NCBI RefSeq assembly: GCF_900169715.1
Contig: NZ_LT835161.1
Span: forward strand, 1,045,590-1,109,589
Reading direction: 5' to 3'
Source: Kocuria massiliensis
GTDB lineage: Bacteria; Actinomycetota; Actinomycetes; Actinomycetales; Micrococcaceae
Length of the DNA: 64,000 nt
Position numbers and translations under genes: made by a program. Numbering within the stretch: position 1 is the first letter of the stretch; each line of letters opens with the position of its first letter. The notes beneath the pieces were generated by a model. It saw only the letters and a program-made list of their open reading frames with translations, searched no databases and had not been told where the DNA came from. Below are positions 27,374 to 38,371 of this stretch, piece by piece.

Positions 27374-30262
27374 ATGACCACTCAGCACGTTCAGGCAACG
27401 CCACCAGGAGCACCGCAAGATCTCACTCGGATCCTCGTCAAAGGTGCCCGAGAGAATAATCTCCAGAACGTAGACCTGGACATTCCGCGAAACGCGATGG
27501 TCGTTTTCACGGGGCTGTCTGGCTCGGGCAAGTCGTCTTTGGCCTTTGACACGATCTTCGCGGAGGGGCAACGCCGCTACGTCGAATCCCTCTCAGCGTA
27601 TGCGCGCATGTTCTTGGGCCAGGTCGACAAGCCCGACGTCGATTTCATCGAAGGCCTCTCTCCGGCCGTTTCCATCGACCAAAAGTCGACGTCAAAGAAC
27701 CCTCGGTCGACGGTCGGGACGATCACCGAAATCTACGACTACATGCGCCTCTTATGGGCACGCATCGGGCATCCCCACTGTCCCATCTGTGGTGAACCCA
27801 TTACCCAACAGACGCCACAAGCCATCGTCGATCAATTGATGGCCTATCCCGAACGCACCAAACTTCAGGTCCTGGCGCCGATGGTTCGGTCACGCAAGGG
27901 AGAATTTGTCGATCTTTTTGCCAATCTGACGCAACAGGGGTACTCCCGGGCGATCGTCGATGGGGAACAGATCCAGCTTTCGGAGGCCCCCAAGCTTAAG
28001 AAGCAATATAAGCACTCGATTTCCGTGGTCGTGGACCGATTGGTCATCAAGGAATCTGTTCAACAACGGCTCACGGATTCCGTGGAGACGGCTCTTGGAC
28101 TTGCGGACGGCCGGGTCGAAATCGACTTTGTGGACGACGACTCCGACGAAGGTCTGCGTGCTTTCAGCGAGAACCTGGCGTGCCCCAACGAGCACCCCAT
28201 CGAAACGTCGGAAATTGAGCCTCGTGCGTTCTCCTTCAACAGTCCCTTTGGTGCCTGCTCGGAGTGTGACGGCATCGGGTCGCGTCTCGAGGTGGACGAA
28301 AGCCTCGTTATCCCTGACCCGGAGAAGACCCTCGGCGAGGGCGCTGTGGCGCCGTGGTCGTTGGGCAAGGCTTCTTCCGAATATTGGCTTCGCCTACTAG
28401 CCGGGCTCGGGAAAGAGGTCGGTTTCGATCTCAACACTCCATGGCAGGAATTATCCGCCAAAGCGCGAAGCGCAATTCTCGATGGTAAAGACTTCAAGGT
28501 CGAGGTCTCCTACCGGAACAGGTTTGGTCGCGAACGCCGATACACCTCCGGATTCGAAGGCGTCTACGCGTACATCAAACGTAAGCACCTGGAAACCGAG
28601 TCGGACCGCGCTAAAGACCGATACGAGCAGTACATGCGTCAGGTTCCTTGCCCTTCGTGTGGAGGCGCCAGGCTGAACCCCACCATGCTCTCGGTGACCG
28701 TCGGGGGAGCGTCGATTTCCGATGTCACCTCGATGTCGATGTCGGACGCGCAAGCATTCATGGCAGGGCTTGAGCTGACTGAGCGTGAAGTCAAAATCGC
28801 CGAGCAGGTGCTCAAGGAGATCAATGCGCGCCTGCAATTCCTATTGGATGTAGGGCTCGATTACCTCAACCTCGGACGGGCCGCGGCCACACTTTCCGGA
28901 GGCGAAGCCCAGCGAATCCGATTGGCCACGCAAATTGGATCCGGTTTGGTCGGGGTTCTGTACGTGCTGGACGAACCGTCTATTGGTCTTCACCAGCGTG
29001 ATAACCGCCGTCTCATTGAGACGTTAACCAAACTGCGCGACCTCGGAAATACGTTGATCGTCGTCGAACACGATGAAGACACGATCAAGGAATCCGATTG
29101 GGTGGTCGACGTCGGCCCTGGTGCCGGCGAACACGGCGGCCGGATCGTTCACTCCGGTCCCTACCAGGAGATTCTCAACAACCCGGAGTCGCTCACGGGC
29201 GCGTACCTCAACCGGGATCGCGAGATCGCTGTTCCGACCAAACGTCGACCTATCGACAAAAAGCGCATGATCAAGGTGGTCGGCGCGCAGGAGAACAACC
29301 TGAATAACCTGGACGTCTCGTTCCCGCTGGGAGTTTTGACGGCTGTGACGGGTGTTTCAGGTTCGGGTAAGTCGACGCTGGTCAACGACATCCTGTATAC
29401 GAGCCTCGCCAATAGGCTTAATGGGGCCAAACAGGTCCCAGGTCGTCACCGTCGTGTCGAGGGAGTGGACCTTCTCGACAAGATCGTCCACGTGGATCAG
29501 AGCCCCATTGGCCGTATGCCGCGCTCCAACCCGGCCACATATACGGGGGTCTTCGATCACATCCGCAAATTATTTGCCGAAACGAACGAAGCGAAGGTTC
29601 GTGGGTACCTTCCCGGCCGATTCTCCTTCAACGTGAAAGGCGGACGGTGCGAAGCCTGCCACGGTGATGGAACCTTGAAGATCGAAATGAACTTCTTGCC
29701 GGATGTTTTTGTGCCGTGCGAGGTCTGCCACGGTGCGCGCTATAACCGCGAAACCCTGGAGATTCGGTACAAGGGAAAGACCATCTCGGAAGTTCTCGAC
29801 ATGCCGGTCGAGGAAGCCGCGGAGTTTTTCGCCGCATTCACACCGATTGCTCGTCATCTCAATACGCTGGTCGATGTCGGCCTCGGCTACATTCGGCTGG
29901 GTCAACCCGCGCCGACCCTCTCCGGCGGTGAAGCCCAACGCGTCAAGCTGGCCTCGGAACTACAAAAGCGTTCAAATGGTCGAACGATTTACGTCTTGGA
30001 CGAACCGACGACGGGCCTTCATTTCGAAGACATCAGCAAGTTGCTCAACGTCCTGCAGGGTCTCGTGGACAAGGGAAATACCGTTCTCACCATCGAACAT
30101 AATCTGGATGTCGCTAAATGCGCCGACTGGATCGTTGATATGGGTCCTGAAGGTGGTTCCGGCGGCGGAACGGTTGTCGCTGAGGGAACCCCTGAAGACG
30201 TGGCTCGGAACAAGAACAGCTACACGGGGCAATTCCTTGCCGAAGTTTTGGAGTCACCATGA
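27374..30262 (+). CDS. uvrA: Excinuclease ABC subunit A (UvrA)
   Basis: Damage-recognition ATPase of nucleotide excision repair. The 962-residue protein has two ABC modules. The first Walker A is [17 protein letters not shown] near 45 and its signature is [12 protein letters not shown]; the second Walker A is [15 protein letters not shown], and [12 protein letters not shown] and [12 protein letters not shown] follow. Zinc-binding CxxC pairs are [17 protein letters not shown], and CEACHGDG with [10 protein letters not shown]. The UvrB-interaction region lies between residues 130 and 250. The downstream HAD gene overlaps by 4 nt (ATGA). A weak CGAA-rich sequence upstream does not make a convincing LexA box. 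Confidence 0.98.
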   Translation: MTTQHVQATPPGAPQDLTRILVKGARENNLQNVDLDIPRNAMVVFTGLSGSGKSSLAFDTIFAEGQRRYVESLSAYARMFLGQVDKPDVDFIEGLSPAVSIDQKSTSKNPRSTVGTITEIYDYMRLLWARIGHPHCPICGEPITQQTPQAIVDQLMAYPERTKLQVLAPMVRSRKGEFVDLFANLTQQGYSRAIVDGEQIQLSEAPKLKKQYKHSISVVVDRLVIKESVQQRLTDSVETALGLADGRVEIDFVDDDSDEGLRAFSENLACPNEHPIETSEIEPRAFSFNSPFGACSECDGIGSRLEVDESLVIPDPEKTLGEGAVAPWSLGKASSEYWLRLLAGLGKEVGFDLNTPWQELSAKARSAILDGKDFKVEVSYRNRFGRERRYTSGFEGVYAYIKRKHLETESDRAKDRYEQYMRQVPCPSCGGARLNPTMLSVTVGGASISDVTSMSMSDAQAFMAGLELTEREVKIAEQVLKEINARLQFLLDVGLDYLNLGRAAATLSGGEAQRIRLATQIGSGLVGVLYVLDEPSIGLHQRDNRRLIETLTKLRDLGNTLIVVEHDEDTIKESDWVVDVGPGAGEHGGRIVHSGPYQEILNNPESLTGAYLNRDREIAVPTKRRPIDKKRMIKVVGAQENNLNNLDVSFPLGVLTAVTGVSGSGKSTLVNDILYTSLANRLNGAKQVPGRHRRVEGVDLLDKIVHVDQSPIGRMPRSNPATYTGVFDHIRKLFAETNEAKVRGYLPGRFSFNVKGGRCEACHGDGTLKIEMNFLPDVFVPCEVCHGARYNRETLEIRYKGKTISEVLDMPVEEAAEFFAAFTPIARHLNTLVDVGLGYIRLGQPAPTLSGGEAQRVKLASELQKRSNGRTIYVLDEPTTGLHFEDISKLLNVLQGLVDKGNTVLTIEHNLDVAKCADWIVDMGPEGGSGGGTVVAEGTPEDVARNKNSYTGQFLAEVLESP

Positions 30263-30981
30263 CCGTGAGCCCAACGACCGTAATTCTCTTTGACCTTGAC
30301 GGAACGTTGCTGGATCCTGCCGGAGCCATTACGGAAGGCATTTCCGATGCCATCGCGATGCACGGCTTTGACAGGCCTGATCCTGAAACGTTGAGGAAAT
30401 TCGTCGGGCCACCCACCGATGTGTCGCTGGCTCGGTACACGTCGATTCCCCGCGAGCGTCACCGAGACATTCTCACGACGTATCGCAAGGGATATCTCGA
30501 ACGTGCACGGTCCGTGTCGGTTCTGTATCCGGGAATGCGTTCGCTGCTTCAAGAACTGAGTACTTTGCCGGTTTGGGTCGGAATCGCGACGCAAAAACCC
30601 CTGCCGACCACCAGGATCCTTCTCGACGACTTCGGCATGAGCAACTACTTCGACGTCGTCTCTGGTGCGTGGGACGCCCTGAAGCCTGAAACACACGATC
30701 TTCCCCGGGACAAGGCCGGTGTCATAGAACGGGCCCTACGACAGGTGAAGGACGACGCCGAAGCACGTGGAGACGCCGTCGAGTTGAGCGGGGTTATGGT
30801 CGGTGACCGCGAGTACGACGTCACGGGCGCTGCCCACAATGGGCTACCGTGCATCGGCGTGACTTGGGGCTTTGGCGGTCCTGAGGAATTAGAGGCGGCC
30901 GGCGCAGATCCGATCGTCGACGACTCTGCATCTCTGCGGGCAGCCCTTCGAGATATGACCGGCCTTCCTCTTGCCCCATGA
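30259..30981 (+). CDS. HAD-superfamily phosphatase (phosphoglycolate-phosphatase-like)
   Basis: A 240-residue HAD hydrolase. Motif I is FDLDGTLLD (nucleophile and acid aspartates), motif II the ATQKP segment, motif III a lysine in the [16 protein letters not shown] stretch, and motif [13 protein letters not shown] cap domain (about 20-90) contains VGPPTDVSL, as in Gph/PpaX proteins. Candidates are phosphoglycolate (from repair of 3'-phosphoglycolate DNA ends) or pyrophosphate. Its start overlaps the uvrA stop as ATGA, so it is translationally coupled to uvrA, which would suit a DNA-damage-related phosphatase, though this is inference. Confidence 0.88.
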   Translation: MTVSPTTVILFDLDGTLLDPAGAITEGISDAIAMHGFDRPDPETLRKFVGPPTDVSLARYTSIPRERHRDILTTYRKGYLERARSVSVLYPGMRSLLQELSTLPVWVGIATQKPLPTTRILLDDFGMSNYFDVVSGAWDALKPETHDLPRDKAGVIERALRQVKDDAEARGDAVELSGVMVGDREYDVTGAAHNGLPCIGVTWGFGGPEELEAAGADPIVDDSASLRAALRDMTGLPLAP

Positions 30982-31122
30982 GAAGTCAAGAATGCCTCTT
31001 CCGAACGCCGTGAGGCCTGTCGGGGAGCCGCGCATGTACTTTGCACGTCAATAGTGGCGTTCCGCCTCGCGCGTGCGGTGCGGGTACAGTAGGGTCGACG
31101 AAATAATCGAGGGGAGTTGCTC

Positions 31123-31812
31123 GTGACGCTGTATTCATTGGCCCAATCCGCGGTAACCCGTCTATTGAAGACAGGGTTTCGGGCTCGAGTGACCGGGTTG
31201 GAGAACTTCCCTGAGAATGGCCCCGTGATCGTCGCTTCAAATCACCGGGCATTTCTCGACAGCGTCATCATTTCCGCCATGATGCCCCGACGCGTGGCAT
31301 TCCTCGCCAAGGCCGAATACGTCAACTCACCGGGTATGCGCGGCAAATTGATGAAGACGCTCTTCGACATGATTGACATCATTCCGGTGAACCGATCGGA
31401 CCAGTCCCAACGGTTAAAGGCCCTGGAAAAGGGACTCGAACGACTCGAGCAAGGCGAGGTCTTCGGGATCTATCCAGAAGGAACTCGTTCGCGGGACGGA
31501 TATCTGTATCGAGGCCGGATCGGCGTAGCGTGGCTGGCCCATAAGACGGGCGCCCCGGTGGTCCCCATCGGCCTCATCGGAACGGAAAAGCTCCAGCCGC
31601 CTGGTTCCCGGCTCATCCGACCGGTGAGATTCACGGTAAGGGTCGGAAAGCCCATGTACTTCGATCGTATGGGTGATCGGCAGACGGGTAAGCAACGGCG
31701 CCAAACGACGGATCTCATCATGGATGAAATTGCACAGCTTTCAGGGCAACCGCGAAAGAACGAATACAATACCTCACCGTCCTTGGACAAAGATTCGGGC
31801 ATAGCCGAATAG
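31123..31812 (+). CDS. 1-acyl-sn-glycerol-3-phosphate acyltransferase (PlsC-type)
   Basis: Acylates lysophosphatidic acid in phospholipid synthesis at the membrane. 229 residues from GTG 31123, chosen because GGGGAG ends 6 nt upstream; TTG 31117 would overlap the site. Motif I is NHRAFLDS (HX4D catalytic pair), motif II includes NRSDQSQRL, motif III YPEGTRSRDG, and motif IV the VVPIGLIG strand. The C-terminal 25 residues are polar and variable. uvrC follows after 26 nt, so the two genes may be cotranscribed. Confidence 0.9.
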   Translation: MTLYSLAQSAVTRLLKTGFRARVTGLENFPENGPVIVASNHRAFLDSVIISAMMPRRVAFLAKAEYVNSPGMRGKLMKTLFDMIDIIPVNRSDQSQRLKALEKGLERLEQGEVFGIYPEGTRSRDGYLYRGRIGVAWLAHKTGAPVVPIGLIGTEKLQPPGSRLIRPVRFTVRVGKPMYFDRMGDRQTGKQRRQTTDLIMDEIAQLSGQPRKNEYNTSPSLDKDSGIAE

Positions 31813-31838
31813 GAGGAATACTACGCAGGGAGAAAAGC

Positions 31839-33821
31839 ATGGCAGACCCGGCATCTTATCGGCCCGCGACGGGGGAGATCCCCACCAGTCCGGGAGTGTA
31901 TCGATTCCGTGATGAGTTCGGTCGTGTCATCTACGTCGGCAAGGCGAAAAACCTGCGGAATAGGCTGAATTCCTACTTTCAAAAACCGGGTCAGTTACCA
32001 CCCAAAACCTATGCGATGGTTCATACCGCATCGAGTGTGGAATGGACCGTCGTCGGCTCCGAGATGGAATCGCTCCAACTCGAATACACCTGGATCAAGC
32101 AATATACGCCTCGGTTCAACATTATGTATCGGGACGACAAATCGTATCCGTACTTAGCGATATCGATGTCCGAGAAATTTCCGCGAGCCCAGGTGACGCG
32201 GGGCGCGAAGAAAAAAGGGTCACGGTACTTTGGCCCGTTCTCGCAGGTGTGGGCTATCAAGGAAACTTTGGACTCGCTGTTGCGGGTTTTCCCCGTCCGA
32301 ACGTGCACCCGGTCGGTTTTCAAGAGAGCCGAACGAGCGGATCGCCCGTGCCTGCTCGGCTACATCGATAAATGCTCAGCTCCGTGCGTCGGCCGCATCG
32401 ATGAAGAGGAGCATCGACAACTGGCCGATCAGCTGTGCAAATTCATGGCGGGGGACTCAGAGAAGCACATAAAGAGGCTGACCGCCGAGATGGAAGCTGC
32501 CGCTGAGAATATGGAATTCGAGCGGGCGGCTCGTCTGAGGGACGACATTGGAGCATTGCGAAAGGCCTTCGAACGCAATGCAGTCGTCTTGTCCGATTCG
32601 GTGGATGCCGATCTCTTCGCATTCCACGAAGATGAACTCGAGGCTGCCGCCCAGGTATTCCACGTCCGAGGAGGACGCATCCGTGGGCAACGTGGCTGGA
32701 TCGTCGAGCGCGTGGAAGATCTCTCGGCTCCAGAAATGGTCGAGCAGTTATTGCAACAGGTTTATGGCGAATCTGCGGTGACCTTGGCCAGCTCTCCCGA
32801 CGACGCGACGTTGAATCTCAATGAAATCCCACGAAACGTGCTCGTTCCGGTGATGCCTGAAAATGCGGATGACCTTCAGCAGTGGCTCACCGAGCTCCGC
32901 GGAAGCAAGGTCGGTATTTCCGTGCCTCAACGCGGCGAACGCGTCCAATTAATGGGAACCGTCGCGGAAAATGCAAAGCAAGCCTTGACCCTGCATAAAT
33001 CCAGGCGGGCCGGAGACCTCACCACGAGGAGCGCTTCGCTTCAAGAACTCCAGGAGGCTTTAGACCTTCCCAACCCGTTGATGCGGATTGAGTGCTACGA
33101 CATCTCACACGTCCAGGGAACGAATGTCGTCGCCTCAATGGTGGTCTTTGAGGATGGGCTTCCGCGAAAAGCGGACTATCGAAAATTCTCGATCCGTGGA
33201 GAAGCTGCTCGAGACGATACGGCCTCGATGTACGACGTCATCAGCCGGCGCTTCAAACGCCATCTTGAGGATCAACGTCAACGCGAGTCGGAACCGCCGA
33301 CCTCGGGCGAGGTGGATGAATCCGCCGCGACTGAGCCGGCGAAATTTGCGTATCCGCCCAATCTCGTGGTCGTCGATGGTGGACCACCTCAGGTGGCGGC
33401 CGCCCGCCAGGCACTGGATGACCTGGGGATTACCGACGTAGACGTCATCGGTCTCGCCAAACGTCTCGAAGAAATTTGGGTGCCCGAAGACGATTTCCCG
33501 GTCATTCTTCCTCGATCTTCCAACGGCCTCTTTTTGCTGCAACGCCTTCGAGATGAAGCACACCGCTTCGCCATTACTTTCCATCGAAGTAAGCGCGGCA
33601 AAGCCATGTTGGTTTCCTCCTTGGACGGCATCGAGGGTCTCGGGAAGGCCAAACGCGAGGCGCTGATCCAAGACTTCGGTTCGTTGAAGGCGATACGGGA
33701 GGCCGGCGTCGACGACTTGACCCGGGTGCGGGGCATCGGCCCGACTTTAGCGACAAAAATCTTGGATCACTTATCCACAGAAGGCCAGAAACCAGCAGAA
33801 TCAGAGGCCGAGGCCGGGTAG
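31839..33821 (+). CDS. uvrC: Excinuclease ABC subunit C (UvrC)
   Basis: Dual-incision nuclease of nucleotide excision repair, 660 residues. The N-terminal GIY-YIG nuclease is at about 17-95 (GVYRFRDEFGRVIYVGKAKNLRNR). A cysteine cluster TCTR...CLLGYIDKCSAPCVG near 155-185 resembles the Fe-S-binding region reported for UvrC. The UVR domain for UvrB binding (HIKRLTAEMEAAAENMEFER) sits near 210. A RNase-H-like nuclease half follows (ECYDISHVQGTN, VVVDGGPPQVAAA), and tandem helix-hairpin-helix elements end the protein (GIEGLGKAKREALIQDFGS). It heads the conserved uvrC-rapZ-yvcK-whiA run. Confidence 0.97.
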   Translation: MADPASYRPATGEIPTSPGVYRFRDEFGRVIYVGKAKNLRNRLNSYFQKPGQLPPKTYAMVHTASSVEWTVVGSEMESLQLEYTWIKQYTPRFNIMYRDDKSYPYLAISMSEKFPRAQVTRGAKKKGSRYFGPFSQVWAIKETLDSLLRVFPVRTCTRSVFKRAERADRPCLLGYIDKCSAPCVGRIDEEEHRQLADQLCKFMAGDSEKHIKRLTAEMEAAAENMEFERAARLRDDIGALRKAFERNAVVLSDSVDADLFAFHEDELEAAAQVFHVRGGRIRGQRGWIVERVEDLSAPEMVEQLLQQVYGESAVTLASSPDDATLNLNEIPRNVLVPVMPENADDLQQWLTELRGSKVGISVPQRGERVQLMGTVAENAKQALTLHKSRRAGDLTTRSASLQELQEALDLPNPLMRIECYDISHVQGTNVVASMVVFEDGLPRKADYRKFSIRGEAARDDTASMYDVISRRFKRHLEDQRQRESEPPTSGEVDESAATEPAKFAYPPNLVVVDGGPPQVAAARQALDDLGITDVDVIGLAKRLEEIWVPEDDFPVILPRSSNGLFLLQRLRDEAHRFAITFHRSKRGKAMLVSSLDGIEGLGKAKREALIQDFGSLKAIREAGVDDLTRVRGIGPTLATKILDHLSTEGQKPAESEAEAG

Positions 33822-33912
33822 GCTTAAAGCACGAGACTCGTCGTTCGCCCCGCGCCTTCGCGGGACCGGTCCGAACCTGTTTTCCGTCTTCAAACGACAC
33901 CGGGAGCTACCT

Positions 33913-34830
33913 GTGACGCATGTGAACCCTCCGATGAATTCCGAGGACCTCACACCCAAAAAGCCCGCACAAACCGAGATGCTCGTTATTACCGGAATCT
34001 CGGGTGCCGGCCGATCTACGGCCGCCCACACCCTGGAAGACGCCGGTTGGTACGTCGTCGACAACATTCCGCCTAACCTTCTGGCTCCATTGGTGGATCT
34101 TGTCGCTAGGGCGCCTCAATCGATGCCGAAACTTGCGGTGATTATCGACATCCGTGGCAAGGCACTGTTTGCGGACTTCAAAGAGGCGTTCGGTGTGCTC
34201 CAGAATGCTCCGGTGGAATTCACCATCTTGTTCCTCGATGCTTCCGACGAGTCGATTATCGCGAGGTACGAGGCGCAACGGCGTCCGCATCCGCTTCAAG
34301 GAAATGGCCGGATTCTCGACGGCATCCAAGCAGAGCGGGAATTGCTCGCGGATCTCAAGAGCCGAGCCGACGTCGTCATCGACACCACCGGATTTAACGT
34401 TCACGAATTGTCACGACGAATTTCGCAGACCTATTCGATGTCGGGTCCCACGATCGTGAATATTACCGTCATGAGCTTCGGGTTTAAATACGGACTACCG
34501 CCGGACGCAAACTTCGTAGCCGACATGAGGTTTATCGCAAATCCGCACTGGATTCCTGAGCTACGTCCCTTCACCGGGCGAGACGAACCAGTCAAAAATT
34601 TCGTCCTCAACAAAGATGGCGCCAAGCAATTCATCGACCATTTCGTGCCGTCGCTCTCGCCGGTCATCGAGGGGTATCGTGTCGAGAATAAACATTATGC
34701 AACCATCGCCATAGGTTGCACCGGAGGGAAACACCGTTCAGTTGCGGTGACCGAGGAAATCGCCCGCCGATTGGGCGAACTAGAAAACGTGACGGTCAAT
34801 GTGCAACACAGGGACCTCGGTAGGGAATAG
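33913..34830 (+). CDS. rapZ: RapZ/YvcJ-family nucleotide-binding RNase adapter protein
   Basis: P-loop protein of 305 residues; in E. coli RapZ links glucosamine-6-phosphate sensing to sRNA decay, while the actinobacterial role is unsettled. The Walker A variant GISGAGRST is near residue 30, followed by VVDNIPPNLL; FLDASDESIIARYEAQRRPHPL and the FGFKYGLPPDANFVADMRF block are diagnostic. The C-terminal IGCTGGKHRSVAVTEEIARRL domain binds metabolite. GTG 33913 has GGGAG 6 nt upstream. It is directly followed by yvcK. Confidence 0.95.
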   Translation: MTHVNPPMNSEDLTPKKPAQTEMLVITGISGAGRSTAAHTLEDAGWYVVDNIPPNLLAPLVDLVARAPQSMPKLAVIIDIRGKALFADFKEAFGVLQNAPVEFTILFLDASDESIIARYEAQRRPHPLQGNGRILDGIQAERELLADLKSRADVVIDTTGFNVHELSRRISQTYSMSGPTIVNITVMSFGFKYGLPPDANFVADMRFIANPHWIPELRPFTGRDEPVKNFVLNKDGAKQFIDHFVPSLSPVIEGYRVENKHYATIAIGCTGGKHRSVAVTEEIARRLGELENVTVNVQHRDLGRE

Positions 34831-34846
34831 AGCGAAGGACGGCTCG

Positions 34847-35872
34847 ATGAATGAGACACCTCGGGGCCGAGGACGGCGACTTCCGGGATCACACGATGCT
34901 CCCAAGGTCGCAGCACTGGGCGGAGGGCACGGACTGTACGCTTCGCTCAGTGCCCTGCGACTCGTCACGCCCCACATATCAGCCGTCGTGACCGTCGCCG
35001 ACGACGGAGGCTCCTCCGGACGCCTGCGAGAACAGTTCAACGTCCTGCCGCCTGGGGACCTGCGTATGGCACTTTCCGCTTTGTGTGATGACTCGGAGTG
35101 GGGCTATTTGTGGCGAGCCGCTATCCAGCATCGGTTCTCGGCGCTTCCCGAGGCGCCGCAAGAAATCGATGGGCACGCCATGGGAAATCTTCTTCTCGTC
35201 AGTCTGTGGCAACTCCTCGACGACCCCGTCGCCGGATTGGATTGGGCGTCCCGGCTTCTTGAGGCCCGAGGGCGCGTTCTACCGATGGCATTGGATCCGC
35301 TCATCATCTCTGGTGATGCTTTCATGCAAGACGGCTCTCGGGAACGCGTCGTGGGACAAGCGAAATTGGCAAAGGCTGCACGCGTTGTGAATCTCAGCCT
35401 CGAGCCGGAAGAGGCACGTGAGTGCGAGGAATCCACCCGCGCGATACTCGATGCCGATTGGGTGATCCTCGGGCCGGGATCGTGGTTTACCTCAGTCATT
35501 CCCCATCTCTTGCTTCCACAATCGAGAGATGCCCTCTGCCAAACCGACGCCAAAATCTGCGTTTCGATGAATCTGGGATTGGAGCAAAAGGAAACGTCGC
35601 GTCTAGGAGCGGTCGGGCACCTGGAATCCCTAGAGGAATATGCTCCAGAACTGTCAATTGACGCGGTCGTCGCTGACCCTACTTCTATGGAGCGGTCTCA
35701 TGAGTTTGAAGAAGCAGTTGAGGCACGTGGGGCAAAAATGGTCTGGAACCGCATGAGGACGCGCAGGGGAGAAGACGTCCATAACCCATTGCGCCTTGCT
35801 GCCGCCTATCAGGAGGTCATGCGTACTCGCGACAAGGCGTACGGCATGGAACCCGACGCGCCCACCGTGTAA
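34847..35872 (+). CDS. yvcK: YvcK/CofD-like gluconeogenesis factor
   Basis: A 341-residue UDP-sugar-binding protein needed for growth on gluconeogenic carbon and for cell-wall homeostasis in other Gram-positives. Conserved features are ALGGGHGLYASLSALR, VTVADDGGSSGRLREQF, LPPGDLRMALSAL, HAMGNLLL and LGPGSWFTSVIPHLL. ATG 34847 has GAAGGA 7-8 nt before it; the frame extends to 34799 inside rapZ but without a site. It lies 16 nt from rapZ and 72 nt from whiA in the conserved rapZ-yvcK-whiA order. Confidence 0.94.
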   Translation: MNETPRGRGRRLPGSHDAPKVAALGGGHGLYASLSALRLVTPHISAVVTVADDGGSSGRLREQFNVLPPGDLRMALSALCDDSEWGYLWRAAIQHRFSALPEAPQEIDGHAMGNLLLVSLWQLLDDPVAGLDWASRLLEARGRVLPMALDPLIISGDAFMQDGSRERVVGQAKLAKAARVVNLSLEPEEARECEESTRAILDADWVILGPGSWFTSVIPHLLLPQSRDALCQTDAKICVSMNLGLEQKETSRLGAVGHLESLEEYAPELSIDAVVADPTSMERSHEFEEAVEARGAKMVWNRMRTRRGEDVHNPLRLAAAYQEVMRTRDKAYGMEPDAPTV

Positions 35873-35944
35873 TCTCGCGTTGTGGCCCGTGTACGCACGA
35901 GACCCCGTGAACCACGTATCCAAGATCAGCCCGGAGGAACGTAA

Positions 35945-36919
35945 ATGGCCTTGACGGCACTCGTGAAAGACGAACTGGCCAAGTTCGAGGTACCAAAATC
36001 CTCCACACGTCAGGCCGAGGTCGCGACCGTCCTGCGCTTCGCCGGTGGGCTGCATCTGGTGTCCGGGCACATCATGATCGAAGCCGAACTGGATCATCTC
36101 GGCACGGCCCAACGTATTCAAACTGCCATCGAGGAGCTATACGGCCATCGAACCGTCTTAATGACGGTTTCCGGAGGCGCTCTCAAGCGCGGTGGTCACT
36201 ATCTATTGCGCGTGGACCAGGGCGGTGAAGCTCTGGCTCGACAGACTGGTTTGTTAGATACCCGTGGGCGCCCCGTCCGCGGGCTCCCTCCGGCCGTCGT
36301 CAACGGCTCACTCGCAGATTCTGAGGCCGTCATGCGAGGCGCATTCTTGGCTCACGGTTCCTTAACCGAGCCAGGCCGCTCATCGGCCATGGAATTCACG
36401 TGCCCAGGATCGGAAGCTGCCCTTGCGCTGGTCGGTTGTGCCCGACGACTCGACGTCTTTGCTAAGGCGCGGGAGGTGCGCGGCGCCGACAGAGTCGTCG
36501 TTCGCGACGGCGAAACGATAGGTCAATTGCTCAAACGCATGGGAGCCAAGGACGTTCTCTCGCAGTGGCAAGACAGCCGCACGCATCGTGAGGTACGAGC
36601 CACGGCCAACAGGCTCGCAAATTTTGATGACGCGAATCTTCGTCGTTCCGCACAGGCAGCGGTCGCCGCCGGGGCACGCGTTGAACGCGCTTTAGAGATT
36701 TTGGGCGACGACGTGCCCGAGCACCTGAAATATGCCGGTCATCTGCGATTGGGGCATCGTCATGCGAGTTTGGATGAACTCGGACGCTTGGCTGACCCCC
36801 CGCTCACCAAAGACGCGATTGCGGGACGTATTCGTCGTCTACTCGCTATGGCCGATAAGCAAGCGGCGGTGGAGGGAATTCCTGGAACCGACTCGTCGCC
36901 CCGTTCAAGCAACGAATAG
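35945..36919 (+). CDS. whiA: WhiA DNA-binding sporulation/division regulator
   Basis: A 324-residue WhiA. The N-terminal two-thirds form the degenerate LAGLIDADG homing-endonuclease fold ([40 protein letters not shown]). The C-terminal helix-turn-helix starts near 255 ([41 protein letters not shown]). In Streptomyces it activates sporulation and division genes; in non-sporulating relatives it affects division and growth. GGAGGAACGTAA precedes the ATG. Last gene of the uvrC-rapZ-yvcK-whiA group. Confidence 0.96.
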   Translation: MALTALVKDELAKFEVPKSSTRQAEVATVLRFAGGLHLVSGHIMIEAELDHLGTAQRIQTAIEELYGHRTVLMTVSGGALKRGGHYLLRVDQGGEALARQTGLLDTRGRPVRGLPPAVVNGSLADSEAVMRGAFLAHGSLTEPGRSSAMEFTCPGSEAALALVGCARRLDVFAKAREVRGADRVVVRDGETIGQLLKRMGAKDVLSQWQDSRTHREVRATANRLANFDDANLRRSAQAAVAAGARVERALEILGDDVPEHLKYAGHLRLGHRHASLDELGRLADPPLTKDAIAGRIRRLLAMADKQAAVEGIPGTDSSPRSSNE

Positions 36920-37318
36920 CGAATAGAACGAAGAGCCCGTCGTACGCCGCTTGGACGGGTAATTCACCCATCCGGTTCCCTCGACGTGGCTAAGTATGCT
37001 CACGGCGTAAATTTGCCACACGAAACCACATTTCGACGTCGTGATGGTCGCCACCGCCCGCCAACTCGGCGAATCGAGGACATGCGGCCTTGCCGCACGC
37101 CATACCCCGTAGTCCACATTCGATTCTGCGCGCCAAAAAAATCGAGAAAACACACCCAAACACACACAAAATCACCTAAACTAAGACCAGGACCGAACGG
37201 AGACCCGTCAAGTGGGGTTCCTGTCGATGTGAATGCCACGTGGTCAGGGTTCGGCGGGTGACCTCCGCATGGATGAGTCACCAACAAAAAGCACTCAAAC
37301 TGAGGAGTTTGATCAACA
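36920..37318 (+). promoter_or_regulatory. whiA-gap intergenic region
   Basis: About 400 nt without a gene. It includes an A/C-rich, G-poor tract (37132-37172, repeated ACAC elements) followed by a TAAACT that could be a -10 element at 37177-37182, leaving an untranslated leader of more than 100 nt before gap. TGAGGAG about 11 nt before GTG 37319 serves as ribosome site. No clear hairpin switch is evident by eye. Confidence 0.5.
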
Positions 37319-38323
37319 GTGACTGTACGTATTGGTATCAACGGTTTTGGTCGCATCGGCCGTAACTTCTTCCGCGCCGCGCTCGAGCAGGGCGAAAACA
37401 TCGAGGTCGTAGCCGTCAACGACCTGACGAGCCCCGAAACCCTCGCACACCTCCTCAAGTACGATTCGATTCTCGGACCGCTCAAGTCAGATGTTTCGGT
37501 CAAGGATGGCCACATCGTCGTCGACGGCAAGCAGTTGACCGTTCTCTCGGAGAAGAACCCCGCAGACCTTCCGTGGAAGGACCTCGAGGTAGACATCGTT
37601 CTCGAATCGACCGGGTTGTTCACGGACGGCACCAAGGCAAAGGCGCACCTGGACGCCGGCGCCAAGAAGGTCGTCGTTTCCGCCCCCGGAACCAACCTTG
37701 ACGGAACCTTCGTCATGGGCGTCAACGACGACACGTACGACAACGACTCCCAGCACGTAGTTTCCAACGCTTCGTGCACCACGAACTGCCTCGCGCCGCT
37801 GGCCAAGGTGATCGATGAGAACTTCGGCATCAAGTCGGGACTCATGACCACGATTCACTCCTACACTGCGGATCAGCGACTTCAGGACGCGCCGCACAAG
37901 GACCTGCGTCGTGCCCGGGCTGCCGCCGTCAACATGATTCCCACGTCGACTGGTGCAGCTCGTACCGTTGGCAAGGTTTATGCACCCGTTGAAGGCAAGC
38001 TCGACGGCATGGCATTCCGCGTTCCCACGATCACCGGTTCCATCGTGGACCTCTCCTTGAACCTGGAGAAGGGCGTCACCAAGGAAGAGATCAACGCGGT
38101 CGTCAAGAAGGCTGCCGAAGGCGACTACAAGGGCATCATCAAGTACACCGAGGACCCCATTGTTTCGACCGACATTGTCGGCGAGGAAATTTCCACGGTC
38201 TTCGATGCGGATCTCACCTCCGTTCTCAACGGCCAGGTCAAGGTCTTCGCGTGGTACGACAACGAGTGGGGATTCACGTCCCGCACCGTCAAGTTCGTCA
38301 ACATGTTGGCGGCCAAGCTCTAA
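37319..38323 (+). CDS. gap: Glyceraldehyde-3-phosphate dehydrogenase, type I
   Basis: Oxidises glyceraldehyde-3-phosphate to 1,3-bisphosphoglycerate with NAD. The 334-residue protein shows the Rossmann motif INGFGRIGRNFFRA at 6-19 and VAVNDLTSPETLAHLLKYDS. Catalytic Cys153 is in NASCTTNCLAPL, the partner histidine in TTIHSYTADQ, and phosphate contacts in PTSTGAARTVGKV. WYDNEWGFTSR is near the end. An aspartate at VNDLT fits NAD specificity and a glycolytic role. Starts at GTG 37319. First of gap-pgk-tpiA-secG. Confidence 0.97.
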   Translation: MTVRIGINGFGRIGRNFFRAALEQGENIEVVAVNDLTSPETLAHLLKYDSILGPLKSDVSVKDGHIVVDGKQLTVLSEKNPADLPWKDLEVDIVLESTGLFTDGTKAKAHLDAGAKKVVVSAPGTNLDGTFVMGVNDDTYDNDSQHVVSNASCTTNCLAPLAKVIDENFGIKSGLMTTIHSYTADQRLQDAPHKDLRRARAAAVNMIPTSTGAARTVGKVYAPVEGKLDGMAFRVPTITGSIVDLSLNLEKGVTKEEINAVVKKAAEGDYKGIIKYTEDPIVSTDIVGEEISTVFDADLTSVLNGQVKVFAWYDNEWGFTSRTVKFVNMLAAKL

Positions 38324-38371
38324 GATAGGAATCGGATTCGGATTCCCACGAAGAGGTTGGAGTAGAACACC

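Noticed and set aside
37132-37172. A/C-rich tract before gap as a repeat array or CRISPR
   Set aside because: Low-complexity ACAC-type sequence without defined repeat units or spacers.
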